DNA of 64,000 bases, taken from assembly GCF_900545795.1 (NCBI RefSeq), contig NZ_URAR01000005.1, positions 67,730 through 131,729 of the forward strand, given 5' to 3'. Origin of the DNA: an uncultured Veillonella sp. (GTDB taxonomy: Bacteria; Bacillota; Negativicutes; Veillonellales; Veillonellaceae). Below are positions 8,087 to 17,077 of the stretch, piece after piece. The notes under the pieces are model-generated. The model did no database searches and was not told the origin of the DNA. It saw only the letters and a program-made list of their open reading frames with translations. Each line of letters starts with the position of its first letter. Within the stretch, counting starts at the first letter, position 1. Made by a program: the position numbers and the translations under genes.

Positions 8087-10909
8087 TTATTTTACTTCTG
8101 CCCAGTTAGCCGCACTGTGCACATCCACAATAAGTGGTACTTTTAATTCTACCACGCTATCCATAATAGAGGTTAGTAACTCTTCTACTATTTTCTCTTC
8201 ATCGGCAACAGCTTCAATAACTAATTCGTCATGAACTTGAAGTAATAAACGAGAGGTTAATTTCTGCTCTTCCATAGCAGCTGCTACTTGGTTCATAGCT
8301 AATTTAATAATATCTGCTGCCGTACCTTGAATTGGCGTATTCATAGCCGTACGTTCAGCAAAAGAACGGCGATTGAAATTACGGCTATTAATATCTGGTA
8401 AAGCTCTCACACGACCAAACATCGTGCGCACTGCACCTGTTTCATGAGCTTGAGCTACCATAGCATCCATATAGTCCTTAACTTTAGGATAACGGCTAAA
8501 ATATAGTTCAATATAATCTTTTGCTTCGTTACGGGTAATACCTAAATCACGAGACAAACCAAAGTCACTAATACCATAAATAATGCCAAAGTTAACCGCT
8601 TTCGCATGAGAACGCTCTAATGGAGTTACATTTTCTACCGCTTTGCCCAATACTTCAGCCGCAGTAAAGCGATGAATATCTTCGCCGTCTAAAAAGGCTT
8701 TAATTAACGCAGGATCTTCTGATAAATGAGCTAATATGCGAAGTTCAATTTGTGAGTAGTCCGCACTTACCAAATTATCATACCCTTCTCCAGGAAGGAA
8801 TAAGGCTCTAATCTCTCGCCCTTTCTCAGAACGCACAGGGATATTCTGTAAATTAGGATCAGAGCTACTTAAGCGGCCCGTAGCTGTTACCATTTGATTA
8901 AATGTACTATGAATGCGCTTCGTCTCACTATTGACTAAAGGCTTCAAACCATCTAAATAGGTGGAAATCAATTTAACAACAGTTCGATAGGCTAAAATCT
9001 TTTCAATAATTGGATGGCTGTCCTTTAATAAATCAAGCACTTCGGCATTAGTAGAATAGCCAGTTTTCGTCTTCTTAATAACTGGCAATCCCAATTTATC
9101 AAATAATATAACGCCTAATTGCTTAGGTGAGTTAATATTAAATTCCTCTCCGGCTAATTCGAAAATAGCATCACTTAGCTCTTTTGCCTCTACATCGAAG
9201 CGCGCTTTAGTTTCATCTAAAGCTTTTAAGTCAATGTAAATCCCATTTTTTTCCATTAGGAGCAAGGTTCTAATTAAAGGTAACTCAATCGTCTTATATA
9301 AATCGCTTACACCATTGTCTGTTAAAGATTGTTCCGCTACTGGTGCCATCTTCACATAAGCTAACGCTGTACTAGCAAACTCTTGTGCATTGCCCGATGT
9401 AGGCACAGTGCCACCATTAAAGCGCTCTAATAGGTAGGTCACGCCATAATTAGTTCGTGTTGGGTCACAGAGATAGGCCATTAAAGTTAAATCCCAAACA
9501 CGTGGCATACCTTCTTTGTCAAACAAATCAAGTTTACCAGGCTTTTCAGTGCCTAATACTTCTAATAGCAACTTAATGTCATTTGAAACGATGGACTTAG
9601 CTCCATTCACTACCATTTGTAGTATATCTCGCATAGTCTCAACAGTAAGTGCACCATTTTTGCCAGTCTTTTGGCTAGAGCCTTTAGTTCTTACATTGTC
9701 TTCATCAGTATCTGATTCAGCAAATAAACTTGTTTCGCCAGCATTAGAAGCATTCTTCTTAGGCTCTGGTTTTACTTGAGAAAAGTCATCAATCTCAATA
9801 TCTTCAGTGCTAGCCTCTAAAAAATGACTACTAGCGCCCAAATGATAGATCGTCGTGCCATCACTCATATACACATCCTGTACAGTTCTAAAAGGATGTG
9901 TTCCTGATGGAATAATGTGAATACCTACTAATTTATCTGCAAAATCAATATCCTCTGCACTTTGTACATCAACGATATCTAAATCTGATTCAGCTGGATC
10001 ATTGGCAAAGTCAGCAAAGGCAGATTCACCAGCTTCACTAGCAGTTATCCCCATGGCCTTCATTATGCGCGGTGTGACTGTATGAAAACCAAGTTTATCA
10101 AATAAAGGCACAATTTCACTTTCATGAGCCTGCGTTACAAAATCTTCTAACGCATATGGTAATTCCATGTCAGTCTTAATCGTTGCCAAAGTGCGTGATA
10201 AATAAGCTAATTCCTTATTATCAGCTAATTTTTCTTTTAGCTTGCCCTTTATCTCATCAATATGCTCATACACACCTTCCAAGGTATCATATTGTCCCAA
10301 TAATTTTAGGGCGGTTTTTTCACCCACACCAGGAACACCTGGAATATTATCTGAACTATCGCCCATAAGTGCCTTCATATCAATCACTTTTTCAGGTCCA
10401 TAGCCATACTCTTGTTCCATATTTTGAGGCGTTACCTCTAGCATATCGGAAATGCCCTTTTTAGTTATATACACAGTACTATATGTATCCACTAATTGAA
10501 GACTATCGCGGTCCCCAGTAATAATATACACAGCCGTATCTTTATTACCCAATGATTTGCTCAAGGAACCAATAATATCGTCCCCTTCATAACCTTCTTC
10601 TTCAATTACACTGATTCCTAATGCTTCTAGCACTTCGCGAATGAGACCAAACTGAGGACGTAAATCATCAGGTGCATTAGGACGATTTCCTTTATAATCA
10701 GAATATAATTCTGTACGGAAGGTTTCCTTCCCCTTGTCAAAGGCTACTGCCACATAGTCTGGGTTGAGTTGATCATATAATTTAACTAACATAGTTAAAA
10801 AGCCATATACTGCATTGGTTGGTACGCCTAAGGCATTGCTTAATGGGGGAAGGGCAAAGAATGCACGATAGAGCAAACTACTTCCATCTATAATCATCAG
10901 TTTTTTCAT
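8087..10909 (-). CDS. polA: DNA polymerase I
   Basis: 940-residue Pol I. N-terminal 5'-3' exonuclease (about 1-300: MKKLMIIDGSSLLYRAFFAL, EGYEGDDIIG, KALMGDSSDNIPGVPGVGEK), a middle 3'-5' exonuclease-like region, and the C-terminal polymerase domain with SADYSQIELRILAHLS (motif A), the O-helix RSHAKAVNFGIIYG (motif B) and LLQVHDELVIE (motif C). The middle region lacks the usual DxE proofreading residues and contains a polar acidic linker, so proofreading is probably absent, as in several Firmicutes. Start is the ATG at 10909 with TGAGGTG upstream; the 35-codon extension to 11014 overlaps the rpsT promoter. Divergent from rpsT. Confidence 0.97.
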   Translation of the reverse strand: MKKLMIIDGSSLLYRAFFALPPLSNALGVPTNAVYGFLTMLVKLYDQLNPDYVAVAFDKGKETFRTELYSDYKGNRPNAPDDLRPQFGLIREVLEALGISVIEEEGYEGDDIIGSLSKSLGNKDTAVYIITGDRDSLQLVDTYSTVYITKKGISDMLEVTPQNMEQEYGYGPEKVIDMKALMGDSSDNIPGVPGVGEKTALKLLGQYDTLEGVYEHIDEIKGKLKEKLADNKELAYLSRTLATIKTDMELPYALEDFVTQAHESEIVPLFDKLGFHTVTPRIMKAMGITASEAGESAFADFANDPAESDLDIVDVQSAEDIDFADKLVGIHIIPSGTHPFRTVQDVYMSDGTTIYHLGASSHFLEASTEDIEIDDFSQVKPEPKKNASNAGETSLFAESDTDEDNVRTKGSSQKTGKNGALTVETMRDILQMVVNGAKSIVSNDIKLLLEVLGTEKPGKLDLFDKEGMPRVWDLTLMAYLCDPTRTNYGVTYLLERFNGGTVPTSGNAQEFASTALAYVKMAPVAEQSLTDNGVSDLYKTIELPLIRTLLLMEKNGIYIDLKALDETKARFDVEAKELSDAIFELAGEEFNINSPKQLGVILFDKLGLPVIKKTKTGYSTNAEVLDLLKDSHPIIEKILAYRTVVKLISTYLDGLKPLVNSETKRIHSTFNQMVTATGRLSSSDPNLQNIPVRSEKGREIRALFLPGEGYDNLVSADYSQIELRILAHLSEDPALIKAFLDGEDIHRFTAAEVLGKAVENVTPLERSHAKAVNFGIIYGISDFGLSRDLGITRNEAKDYIELYFSRYPKVKDYMDAMVAQAHETGAVRTMFGRVRALPDINSRNFNRRSFAERTAMNTPIQGTAADIIKLAMNQVAAAMEEQKLTSRLLLQVHDELVIEAVADEEKIVEELLTSIMDSVVELKVPLIVDVHSAANWAEVK

Positions 10910-11003
10910 TTCACACCTCATTATGGATACTGTATTATTGTTTAAAACAATGAATCTATTCTTAACCTCTTTATTATAACATAAAAAGTATTGTAGTAAG
11001 GTA

Positions 11004-11032
11004 TTGCACAACAATACTCTCTATGCTATAAT
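11004..11032 (+). promoter_or_regulatory. rpsT promoter
   Basis: TTGCAC at 11004-11009 and TATAAT at 11027-11032, separated by 17 bases, with the ribosome site of rpsT about 25 bases downstream. This is a near-consensus sigma-70 type promoter. Confidence 0.85.
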
Positions 11033-11072
11033 TATTCAGGTATATTATTGTAATCATAAGGAGGTGACTCAA

Positions 11073-11333
11073 TTGCCAAATATTAAATCCAGTATTAGAA
11101 GCGTAAAAACAGACGCTGAACGTCGTGCGAAAAATTTTGCTGTGAAATCTCAGATTCGTACAGCTACCCGCAAAACGGTTGAAGCTGTTGAAGCAGGCGC
11201 AGTAGAAGATGCTAAACAAGCACTTGTTCAAGCTACTAGCGTAATTGATAAAGCGGCCTCCAAAGGCATTCTTCATAAAAACACAGCAGCTCGCAAAAAA
11301 TCTAACTTGGCTGCTAAAGTTAATGCTTTATAA
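11073..11333 (+). CDS. rpsT: 30S ribosomal protein S20
   Basis: 86-residue basic S20: LPNIKSSIRSVKTDAERRA followed by helices rich in Lys/Ala and the ending HKNTAARKKSNLAAKVNAL. It binds 16S rRNA early in 30S assembly. The start is a TTG at 11073 with AAGGAGGTGA five bases upstream; a longer frame from 11004 begins inside the promoter. A TTG start in a good ribosome site recalls S20 genes elsewhere, where an inefficient start codon contributes to autoregulation. Single-gene unit with its own promoter and terminator, divergent from polA. Confidence 0.96.
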   Translation: MPNIKSSIRSVKTDAERRAKNFAVKSQIRTATRKTVEAVEAGAVEDAKQALVQATSVIDKAASKGILHKNTAARKKSNLAAKVNAL

Positions 11334-11346
11334 TTTTATAGGCACC

Positions 11347-11380
11347 AAAAAGCGTTGTAATTTAATTACGGCGCTTTTTT
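11347..11380 (+). terminator. rpsT terminator
   Basis: Hairpin AAAAAGCGTTGTAA / TTACGGCGCTTTTT with a 5-base loop and a run of seven T, 13 bases after the rpsT stop. Confidence 0.85.
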
Positions 11381-11488
11381 TATTTATATAAATAAAACCA
11401 GCCCTTTGTAGACTAAAAGAATTAGCAAGTAAAACTTCTTATCGTCTCTAAATGCTCTTACTGTAGTGCATTTTTTTGTCTCAAAAAG

Positions 11489-11523
11489 AAAAGCGGCGCA
11501 GGCTTAAACCCTGCACCGCTTTT
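11489..11523. terminator. Bidirectional terminator between rpsT and the 11647-11958 gene
   Basis: GC-rich stem AAAAGCGG-GCAGG / CCTGC-CCGCTTTT with a 6-base loop, flanked by A-rich sequence on the left and T-rich on the right, so it can end transcripts from either side of these converging genes. Confidence 0.75.
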
Positions 11524-11646
11524 TTATATTTTATTCAACAAGTAGCATGAGCGATATAACTACAAAACCACCACTTTTGTATTTTGTTACTAAGTATTAT
11601 GAGGAGCATAAAGACAAAGTCTACAGCTCTTTTTTACTTTCTAGTG

Positions 11647-11958
11647 TTATTTGCCACTCTTTAAGTCGCCATGCATAATACAGCGGAATAGATTTAATGC
11701 CACACCTAGGGGTTGACCTGCATCCATGGCCGCTGTTGCTTGCCCTATGGCACGTCGAAATGTGGCATGAACTTCTTCATTACCAGTTTCAGTAATGGCA
11801 GCCACATCTAAATCCACGACATATTGATATAAAGCTGATGCCTCTTCTCTACTCATGCCTTGCTCTAAGGCTACTTCTACTTGCGTTTTTGCCCAATTAT
11901 ATTTTGCTTTACTAGCTTCATCATTAGGCATTTTAAATTGTTTTAATATTTCGTTCAT
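11647..11958 (-). CDS. Hypothetical small soluble protein
   Basis: 103-residue protein not recognised as a known family. It looks mainly alpha-helical, with alternating acidic and Ala-rich helices (SKAKYNWAKTQVEVALEQGM, SREEASALYQYVVDL) and a single Cys near the end. No signal peptide or membrane segment. The ATG has TGAGGTG upstream and the reading frame has genome-like codon use, so it is likely real. It lies downstream of deoB with a 90-base gap and no clear terminator between them; function unknown. Confidence 0.75.
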   Translation of the reverse strand: MNEILKQFKMPNDEASKAKYNWAKTQVEVALEQGMSREEASALYQYVVDLDVAAITETGNEEVHATFRRAIGQATAAMDAGQPLGVALNLFRCIMHGDLKSGK

Positions 11959-12048
11959 ATTTCACCTCATATTGGAATAAAATTTTTAACTAGGAACTAA
12001 TCCTTTAAGGCTCTTCAGTAGCAATTCTATCATTAGGCTCTGTAACAT

Positions 12049-13221
12049 TTAATTTAAAATCTCTAAAAAACTCGCCCCATACTCACCTGTGAGATCAAAA
12101 TTATCTAATATAGTTTGCCCCACATCAGAAAATGTACTTCTATCGCCGAGCGGTATGGCTGTATGTAAACCTTTCCAATAACCTAATAAAGGCACTAGCT
12201 CACGCGTATGGTCTGTACCCTGCCAAGTGGGATCATTGCCATGGTCAGCAGTGATTAATAGTAAGTCATCAACTTGTAATAGTTCTAAGAAGCCTCCAAG
12301 CTGATAATCAAAGTCTTCTAAAGCGCGCTTGTAGCCAAGAGGATCGCGGCGATGTCCATAAAGACTGTCAAATTCTACTAAATTAATCATCATGAGACCT
12401 TCTTTGAAGGTACCGCCTAATAATCTAGCAGCTTCGTTCATGCCATGCGAATTAGATTTCGTAGGATAGGACTCACTAATGCCTACCTTAGCATAAATAT
12501 CGCCAATTTTACCTACGCCAATGGTTTGTAATCCTTTAGCTTGCAAGAGCTCAAAATATAGAGTTTTTTCTGGCATACGGGAATAATCATGGCGATTGGC
12601 AGTCCGCTTAAAATTCCCTAATTCCCCTACAAAAGGGCGAGCAATAATACGACCTACATAATAATCGCCAATGCACACTTTATGGCGTGTAATCTCACAT
12701 ATCTTATATAATTCTTCAATTGGGATAATATCTTCGTGCGCTGCGATTTGGAATACTGAATCGGCTGAAGTATAAACAATGGGCTTGCCAGTCTTTAAAT
12801 GCTCTTTGCCTAGGCGCTCAATAATCTCCGTACCTGAGGCGACTTCATTACCCAAATATTCATATCCAGTTTCTTCTGTAAATCGATCCATCAACTCTTT
12901 AGGAAAGCCTTCATAGAAGGTTGGAAACGGTACATCTACAGGATGACCTAAGAGCTCCCAATGACCACTTGTAGTGTCTTTACCGCGACTTATTTCATGT
13001 AAACGTCCATATACACCACAGACAGGATCCTCATGAGGATATTCTTTTATATTCGCAATTTTACTAAGCCCTAGTCGCTTCAAATTAGGACAGCGAATCT
13101 CACCACAAGTTGCTTCAATATGGCCCACTGTATCGGCACCAGCATCACCAAAGGCAGCTGCATCAGGTGCCGCTCCAATACCCACACTATCCATTACTAA
13201 CAATATAATTCGTTTAAACAT
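12049..13221 (-). CDS. deoB: Phosphopentomutase
   Basis: 390-residue alkaline-phosphatase-superfamily enzyme that interconverts ribose/deoxyribose 1- and 5-phosphate during nucleoside salvage. Metal ligands appear in VMDSVGIGAAPDA near the N-terminus and in the C-terminal TADHGNDPTWQGTDHTRE block; the DTTSGHWELLGHP segment carries the phosphorylated Thr of the family. Length matches family norms. The upstream region (13315-13391) holds an array of inverted TATAAGTTTACATA-like words that may be its operator. Pentose salvage genes are otherwise absent nearby. Confidence 0.97.
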   Translation of the reverse strand: MFKRIILLVMDSVGIGAAPDAAAFGDAGADTVGHIEATCGEIRCPNLKRLGLSKIANIKEYPHEDPVCGVYGRLHEISRGKDTTSGHWELLGHPVDVPFPTFYEGFPKELMDRFTEETGYEYLGNEVASGTEIIERLGKEHLKTGKPIVYTSADSVFQIAAHEDIIPIEELYKICEITRHKVCIGDYYVGRIIARPFVGELGNFKRTANRHDYSRMPEKTLYFELLQAKGLQTIGVGKIGDIYAKVGISESYPTKSNSHGMNEAARLLGGTFKEGLMMINLVEFDSLYGHRRDPLGYKRALEDFDYQLGGFLELLQVDDLLLITADHGNDPTWQGTDHTRELVPLLGYWKGLHTAIPLGDRSTFSDVGQTILDNFDLTGEYGASFLEILN

Positions 13222-13314
13222 ATGACGTCACAGTCCTTTCGTCATAATACAATCAAATAAAAGTGCAGTTCCTGGTGCCATTTAATAAAAAGACACATTA
13301 AATATAGCCAAAAT

Positions 13315-13391
13315 CCTATAAGTTTACATATATAAATTCATATGTAAACTTATAGTCAACTTATACATAAACTTATATGTAAGTTTATAGG
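13315..13391. repeat. Operator-like inverted repeat array upstream of deoB
   Basis: About four imperfect copies of a CTATAAGTTTACATA word in alternating orientation (13315-13332, 13341-13355, 13366-13377 and 13377-13391) in the 198-base gap between the NUDIX gene and deoB. The symmetry suggests protein binding or strong secondary structure. No protein is known to me that binds this sequence. Confidence 0.6.
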
Positions 13392-13419
13392 AAAATTCAA
13401 AGATAATTCGTACAAAATA

Positions 13420-13953
13420 TTATTTTAAATAAGGCATAGCCAATGTAATAGCGGCCAACGTCTTGCTATCTTTAATACTTTCTTCCTTAATGGCAGCGAG
13501 TAATTCCTCTAAGGTAAAATACTCTAACTCAACATACTCATCAACGTCCCAATGAGTAGCCCCTTTTTCTAAATCACGGGCTAAAAATATATGAATAATT
13601 TCATTGCAAAAGCCTGGGCTTGTAGCCACCGCCCCAAGAGAGATCCACTCTTTGGCCGTATAGCCAGTTTCTTCCTCCAGCTCTCGTTTAGCACAAGTTA
13701 ATGGATCTTCGCCAGCATCTAATTTACCAGCTGGAATCTCTAATAAACCTGATTTTAGGGCATAGCGATATTGGCGCTCCATAACCAAACGTCCTTCGTT
13801 GTCGATTACAATAATAGCACTGGCCCCTGGATGATGCACCACTTCACGCCATGCTTCACGACCATTTACTAACGCCGTATCATAGGTTACTTTAATCAAT
13901 TTACCGTCAAATTTCATCTCTGATGACTTCGTAATCTCTTCATGGAAACTCAT
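13420..13953 (-). CDS. NUDIX hydrolase, ADP-ribose pyrophosphatase-like
   Basis: 177-residue protein with a complete Nudix box (GKLDAGEDPLTCAKRELEEE, then TGY) at about residues 80-102, preceded by the QYRYALKSGLLEIPAG segment typical of the NudF/ADP-ribose pyrophosphatase group. These enzymes hydrolyse ADP-ribose to AMP and ribose 5-phosphate, which would fit with deoB next door in ribose phosphate metabolism. Start has AGGAGG seven bases upstream. The exact substrate cannot be read from the sequence. Confidence 0.88.
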   Translation of the reverse strand: MSFHEEITKSSEMKFDGKLIKVTYDTALVNGREAWREVVHHPGASAIIVIDNEGRLVMERQYRYALKSGLLEIPAGKLDAGEDPLTCAKRELEEETGYTAKEWISLGAVATSPGFCNEIIHIFLARDLEKGATHWDVDEYVELEYFTLEELLAAIKEESIKDSKTLAAITLAMPYLK

Positions 13954-13975
13954 ATGCTACCTCCTATATGTATAC

Positions 13976-14006
13976 AAAAAAGCCCCTAGCACAAAATCTA
14001 GGGGCC
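13976..14006 (-). terminator. dut terminator
   Basis: GGCCCCTAG / CTAGGGGC stem with an 8-base loop followed by a run of six T on the minus strand, 8 bases after the dut stop. Confidence 0.9.
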
Positions 14007-14013
14007 TATGTCT

Positions 14014-14460
14014 TTACTTACCAGTACTGCCAAAGCCACCTACACGAATGCCGGTTGCGTCATCATTATTGGCAACTAAGTATTTTGAGAATATGCCTTG
14101 TGCCACGCGCTCGCCTCGTTCAATTTGAACAGTGTCCTGTCCAAAATTATATAAGGCAATCAAAATATGGCCTTCATTCTCTTCATTATTGTAATAATCG
14201 CTATCAATGATACCAGTGCTATTGGACAACATCAAATGACGTTTAATAGCCATGCTTGAGCGAATATGAATAGCCAAGTATTCATCAAAGTTCATGAATG
14301 CTTTTAAACCAGTTGGAACAAGTTTCATTTCACCTGGTTCGATAGTAACAGCTTCTGCACATTCAATATCATAGCCAGCACTTTCCGTTGTTTTTCTTCT
14401 TGGTAATGCTATATCCTTATCTTCAAACGCAGATACAACCTCAAATCCACGAATATCCAT
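14014..14460 (-). CDS. dut: Deoxyuridine 5'-triphosphate nucleotidohydrolase
   Basis: 148-residue trimeric dUTPase that converts dUTP to dUMP and pyrophosphate. All five motifs are present: ESAGYDIECAE (1), IRSSMAIK (2), GIIDSDYYN (3, with the catalytic Asp and substrate Tyr), ERVAQGIF (4) and GGFGSTGK (5, the mobile C-terminal P-loop-like tail). Start has AGAGGAG upstream. It lies about 85 bases downstream of pnp and ends at a strong terminator. Confidence 0.96.
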   Translation of the reverse strand: MDIRGFEVVSAFEDKDIALPRRKTTESAGYDIECAEAVTIEPGEMKLVPTGLKAFMNFDEYLAIHIRSSMAIKRHLMLSNSTGIIDSDYYNNEENEGHILIALYNFGQDTVQIERGERVAQGIFSKYLVANNDDATGIRVGGFGSTGK

Positions 14461-14545
14461 CTAACGACTCCTCTTTCAAAAGCAGATTTCTTAATGTGGC
14501 GCAATCAAAGGACTGCACCATTAACTTAAGTATACATGGTCTATA

Positions 14546-16615
14546 TTATTTTAAGCAATCCTTGCGAGACAAATTGATTCGACCTTGTTTGTCGATTTCA
14601 ATAACTTTAACCATAATTTCATCGCCTACATTGACTACATCTTCTACATTTTCAACGCGTTCTTTTGCAAGCTTGGAAATATGAACTAAACCTTCTTTGC
14701 CAGGAAGTACTTCAACAAAAGCACCAAAGTTCATCAAACGAGTCACTTTACCTAAGTATACTTCGCCTACTTCTACTTCTTTAGTTAAATTTGTAATAAT
14801 TTCAATGGCGCGGTTCGCAGATGCCTCTTCAACAGCGGCAATAGATACTGTGCCATCATCTTCAATATCAATTTTCGCACCAGTCTCTTCAATAATGCCA
14901 CGAATGACTTTACCGCCTTGACCGATAACATCTCGAATTTTATCTGGGTCAATCTTAATTGTAATAATGCGTGGTGCCCAAGGTGACATATGGCCACGAG
15001 GTGCATCAATAACTTCAAGCATTTTACCCATAATATGCATACGACCTTTATGAGCTTGTGCCAAAGCCTCTTCTAAAATAGCGCGGGATAAGCCAGAGAT
15101 TTTAATATCCATCTGAATCGCTGTTACACCCTTAGCTGTACCAGCTACTTTAAAGTCCATATCCCCAAGAGCATCTTCCATACCTTGAATATCAGTTAAG
15201 ATAGTATAATGATCCCCTTGCGTTACAAGCCCCATCGCAATACCAGCTACAGGAGCTTTAATTGGCACACCTGCATCCATCAAGGACAAGGTGCTACCAC
15301 ATACGCTGGCCATAGAGCTAGAACCATTAGATTCTAATACTTCAGACACTAGACGCATAGCGTAAGGGAACTCAGCTTCAGTAGGAAGCACAGCTAATAA
15401 AGCGCGTTCTGCTAAAGCACCATGACCAATTTCACGACGTCCTGGACCACGGGAGGAGCGAGTTTCCCCTACAGAATAGGATGGGAAATTGTAGTGATGA
15501 ATATAGCGTTTTTCTGTTTCAATACCAATACCATCAATGGTTTGTTTTTCAGATAATGGCGCTAAGGTACAGATATTTAATACCTGTGTTTGACCACGAG
15601 TAAATAAGCCAGAACCATGTGTACGAGGCAACATGCCAACGCGCACAGAGATTGGACGCACTTCATCAAGTTGACGACCATCTGGACGAATTTTTTCTAC
15701 AGTGATCATATGACGTACGATTTCTTTTACCATTTTTTCTAAAGTGAGTTTTACATCACCTAAGTTTTCAGGGTAAATTTCTTCGAAATGAGCCAATACA
15801 TCTTCAAATACTTCAGCTTGTTGCGCATCACGTTGTTGTTTATCAGCGCAGCGAACAGCTTTATCTAAAGCATCATGAGCATACGCATGTACAGCGTCAG
15901 ACACTTCTTGGTCAATTTCATGCACTGGGAATTCACGTTTTGCTAGGCCAGCTTTAGCTACCATATCTTCTTGGAACGCTACAATAGTTTTAATTTCATC
16001 ATGGGCGCGCATAATTGCTTCTAGCAATACATCTTCGGATACTTCTTGAGCGCCACCTTCAACCATTAAAATAGCATCTTTAGTACCAGCTACTACAACA
16101 TTTAAGTCTGTTTCTTCTAATTGAGCTACAGTTGGATTGATAACGAATTCACCATTAACGCGGCCAATGCGAACACCAGCAATAGGACCAGCCCATGGAA
16201 TATCAGATAAAGCAAGCGCTGCAGACGCACCAATCATGCCACAAATTTCAGGTGCATTATCTTGATCTACAGATAATACAGTAGCTACTACATGCACTTC
16301 ATTGCGGCAGCCCTTATCAAATAATGGGCGAATCGGACGGTCAATTAAACGGCTATGAAGAATAGCAGATTCTGGTGGCTTTGCTTCACGTTTAATAAAG
16401 CCCCCTGGAATGCGACCTACGGAGTACATTTTTTCTTCGTAGTCTACAGTCAATGGGAAGAAGTCAATATCCTTGGCTTCCTTAGATGCTGTAGCGGTTA
16501 CAAGCACCACTGTATCACCATAACGAACTAAGGCAGAGCCACTCGCTTGTTTCGCTAGCTCTCCCGTTTCAATTGTCAATGTACGACCCGCTAGGTCCAT
16601 TTGGAATTGTTCCAT
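14546..16615 (-). CDS. pnp: Polyribonucleotide nucleotidyltransferase (PNPase)
   Basis: 689-residue phosphorolytic 3'-5' exoribonuclease. Two RNase PH domains (about 1-220 and 310-540) flank an alpha-helical linker; a KH domain (about 550-610, PDKIRDVIGQGGKVIRGIIE) and an S1 domain (about 615-689, GKVTRLMNFGAFVEVLPGKE) follow. The conserved FFPLTVDYEEKMYSVGRIPG, RSSRGPGRREIGHGALAERA and VAGIAMGLV blocks mark both catalytic halves. GAGGAGG precedes the ATG. It follows rpsO in the usual order but a terminator and a separate promoter lie between them. Confidence 0.98.
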   Translation of the reverse strand: MEQFQMDLAGRTLTIETGELAKQASGSALVRYGDTVVLVTATASKEAKDIDFFPLTVDYEEKMYSVGRIPGGFIKREAKPPESAILHSRLIDRPIRPLFDKGCRNEVHVVATVLSVDQDNAPEICGMIGASAALALSDIPWAGPIAGVRIGRVNGEFVINPTVAQLEETDLNVVVAGTKDAILMVEGGAQEVSEDVLLEAIMRAHDEIKTIVAFQEDMVAKAGLAKREFPVHEIDQEVSDAVHAYAHDALDKAVRCADKQQRDAQQAEVFEDVLAHFEEIYPENLGDVKLTLEKMVKEIVRHMITVEKIRPDGRQLDEVRPISVRVGMLPRTHGSGLFTRGQTQVLNICTLAPLSEKQTIDGIGIETEKRYIHHYNFPSYSVGETRSSRGPGRREIGHGALAERALLAVLPTEAEFPYAMRLVSEVLESNGSSSMASVCGSTLSLMDAGVPIKAPVAGIAMGLVTQGDHYTILTDIQGMEDALGDMDFKVAGTAKGVTAIQMDIKISGLSRAILEEALAQAHKGRMHIMGKMLEVIDAPRGHMSPWAPRIITIKIDPDKIRDVIGQGGKVIRGIIEETGAKIDIEDDGTVSIAAVEEASANRAIEIITNLTKEVEVGEVYLGKVTRLMNFGAFVEVLPGKEGLVHISKLAKERVENVEDVVNVGDEIMVKVIEIDKQGRINLSRKDCLK

Positions 16616-16666
16616 TCCGATTCCTCCTCTGAATCAATCTGTCTTTAAATTTTTCACATCTCTCTT

Positions 16667-16708
16667 ATTTTAATAGATTCACCTAGAAATTGAAAGTCTT
16701 TTTCTAGG
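16667..16708 (-). promoter_or_regulatory. Candidate pnp promoter with flanking inverted repeat
   Basis: On the minus strand TTTCAA (16690-16695) and TAAAAT (16667-16672) are spaced 17 bases. The -35 box sits in the middle of an 8-base perfect inverted repeat, CCTAGAAA (16682-16689) and TTTCTAGG (16701-16708), which could be an operator. The rest of the 195-base gap before rpsO holds only the rpsO terminator. Confidence 0.5.
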
Positions 16709-16771
16709 AAAAACCTATATTTTTCTAATTGAGACTCTATTCTACTTATAATATTCATTTCCCATATAAGA

Positions 16772-16795
16772 AAAAAGCGGCCGAAGCCGCTTTTT
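16772..16795. terminator. rpsO terminator
   Basis: Perfect stem AAAAAGCGGC / GCCGCTTTTT with a CGAA loop, bordered by A and T runs, so usable on either strand. It lies 15 bases after the rpsO stop and separates rpsO from pnp. Confidence 0.9.
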
Positions 16796-16810
16796 AAGTT
16801 ACGTGTTAAA

Positions 16811-17077
16811 TTATTTACGTAAGTTTAATTTTTCAAGAATTGCACGGTAACGTTCAATATCTTTACGACGTAAGTAGTCAAGCATGTTACGACGTTGACC
16901 TACTAATTTTAAAAGACCACGACGGGAATGATGATCCTTTTTATGTTCTTTTAAATGCTCAGTTAAGTAAACGATACGATTAGTTAAAATCGCGATTTGA
17001 ACTTCTGGAGATCCAGTGTCTCCTTCATGAGTAGCAAATTCTTTAATGATTGCTAATTTAGCTTCTGTTGTTAACAT
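16811..17077 (-). CDS. rpsO: 30S ribosomal protein S15
   Basis: 88-residue S15, which binds the central domain of 16S rRNA. Signature FATHEGDTGSPEVQIAILTN and LKEHKKDHHSRRGLLKLVGQ are intact. AGGAGGACATACAC precedes the ATG. It has its own promoter and a roughly 90-base leader with a hairpin, in which autoregulation by S15 is possible as in other bacteria. It lies upstream of pnp, the usual neighbour, but with a terminator between. Confidence 0.98.
   Translation of the reverse strand: MLTTEAKLAIIKEFATHEGDTGSPEVQIAILTNRIVYLTEHLKEHKKDHHSRRGLLKLVGQRRNMLDYLRRKDIERYRAILEKLNLRK

Noticed and set aside
10974..11276. 100-codon minus-strand frame opposite rpsT
   Set aside because: It lies antisense to S20 and its promoter; Cys/Phe-rich composition is typical of a shadow frame.
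11447..11477. Hairpin AAATGC/GCATTT with T run after rpsT
   Set aside because: Only six AT-rich pairs with a 12-base loop, and two better terminators flank it.
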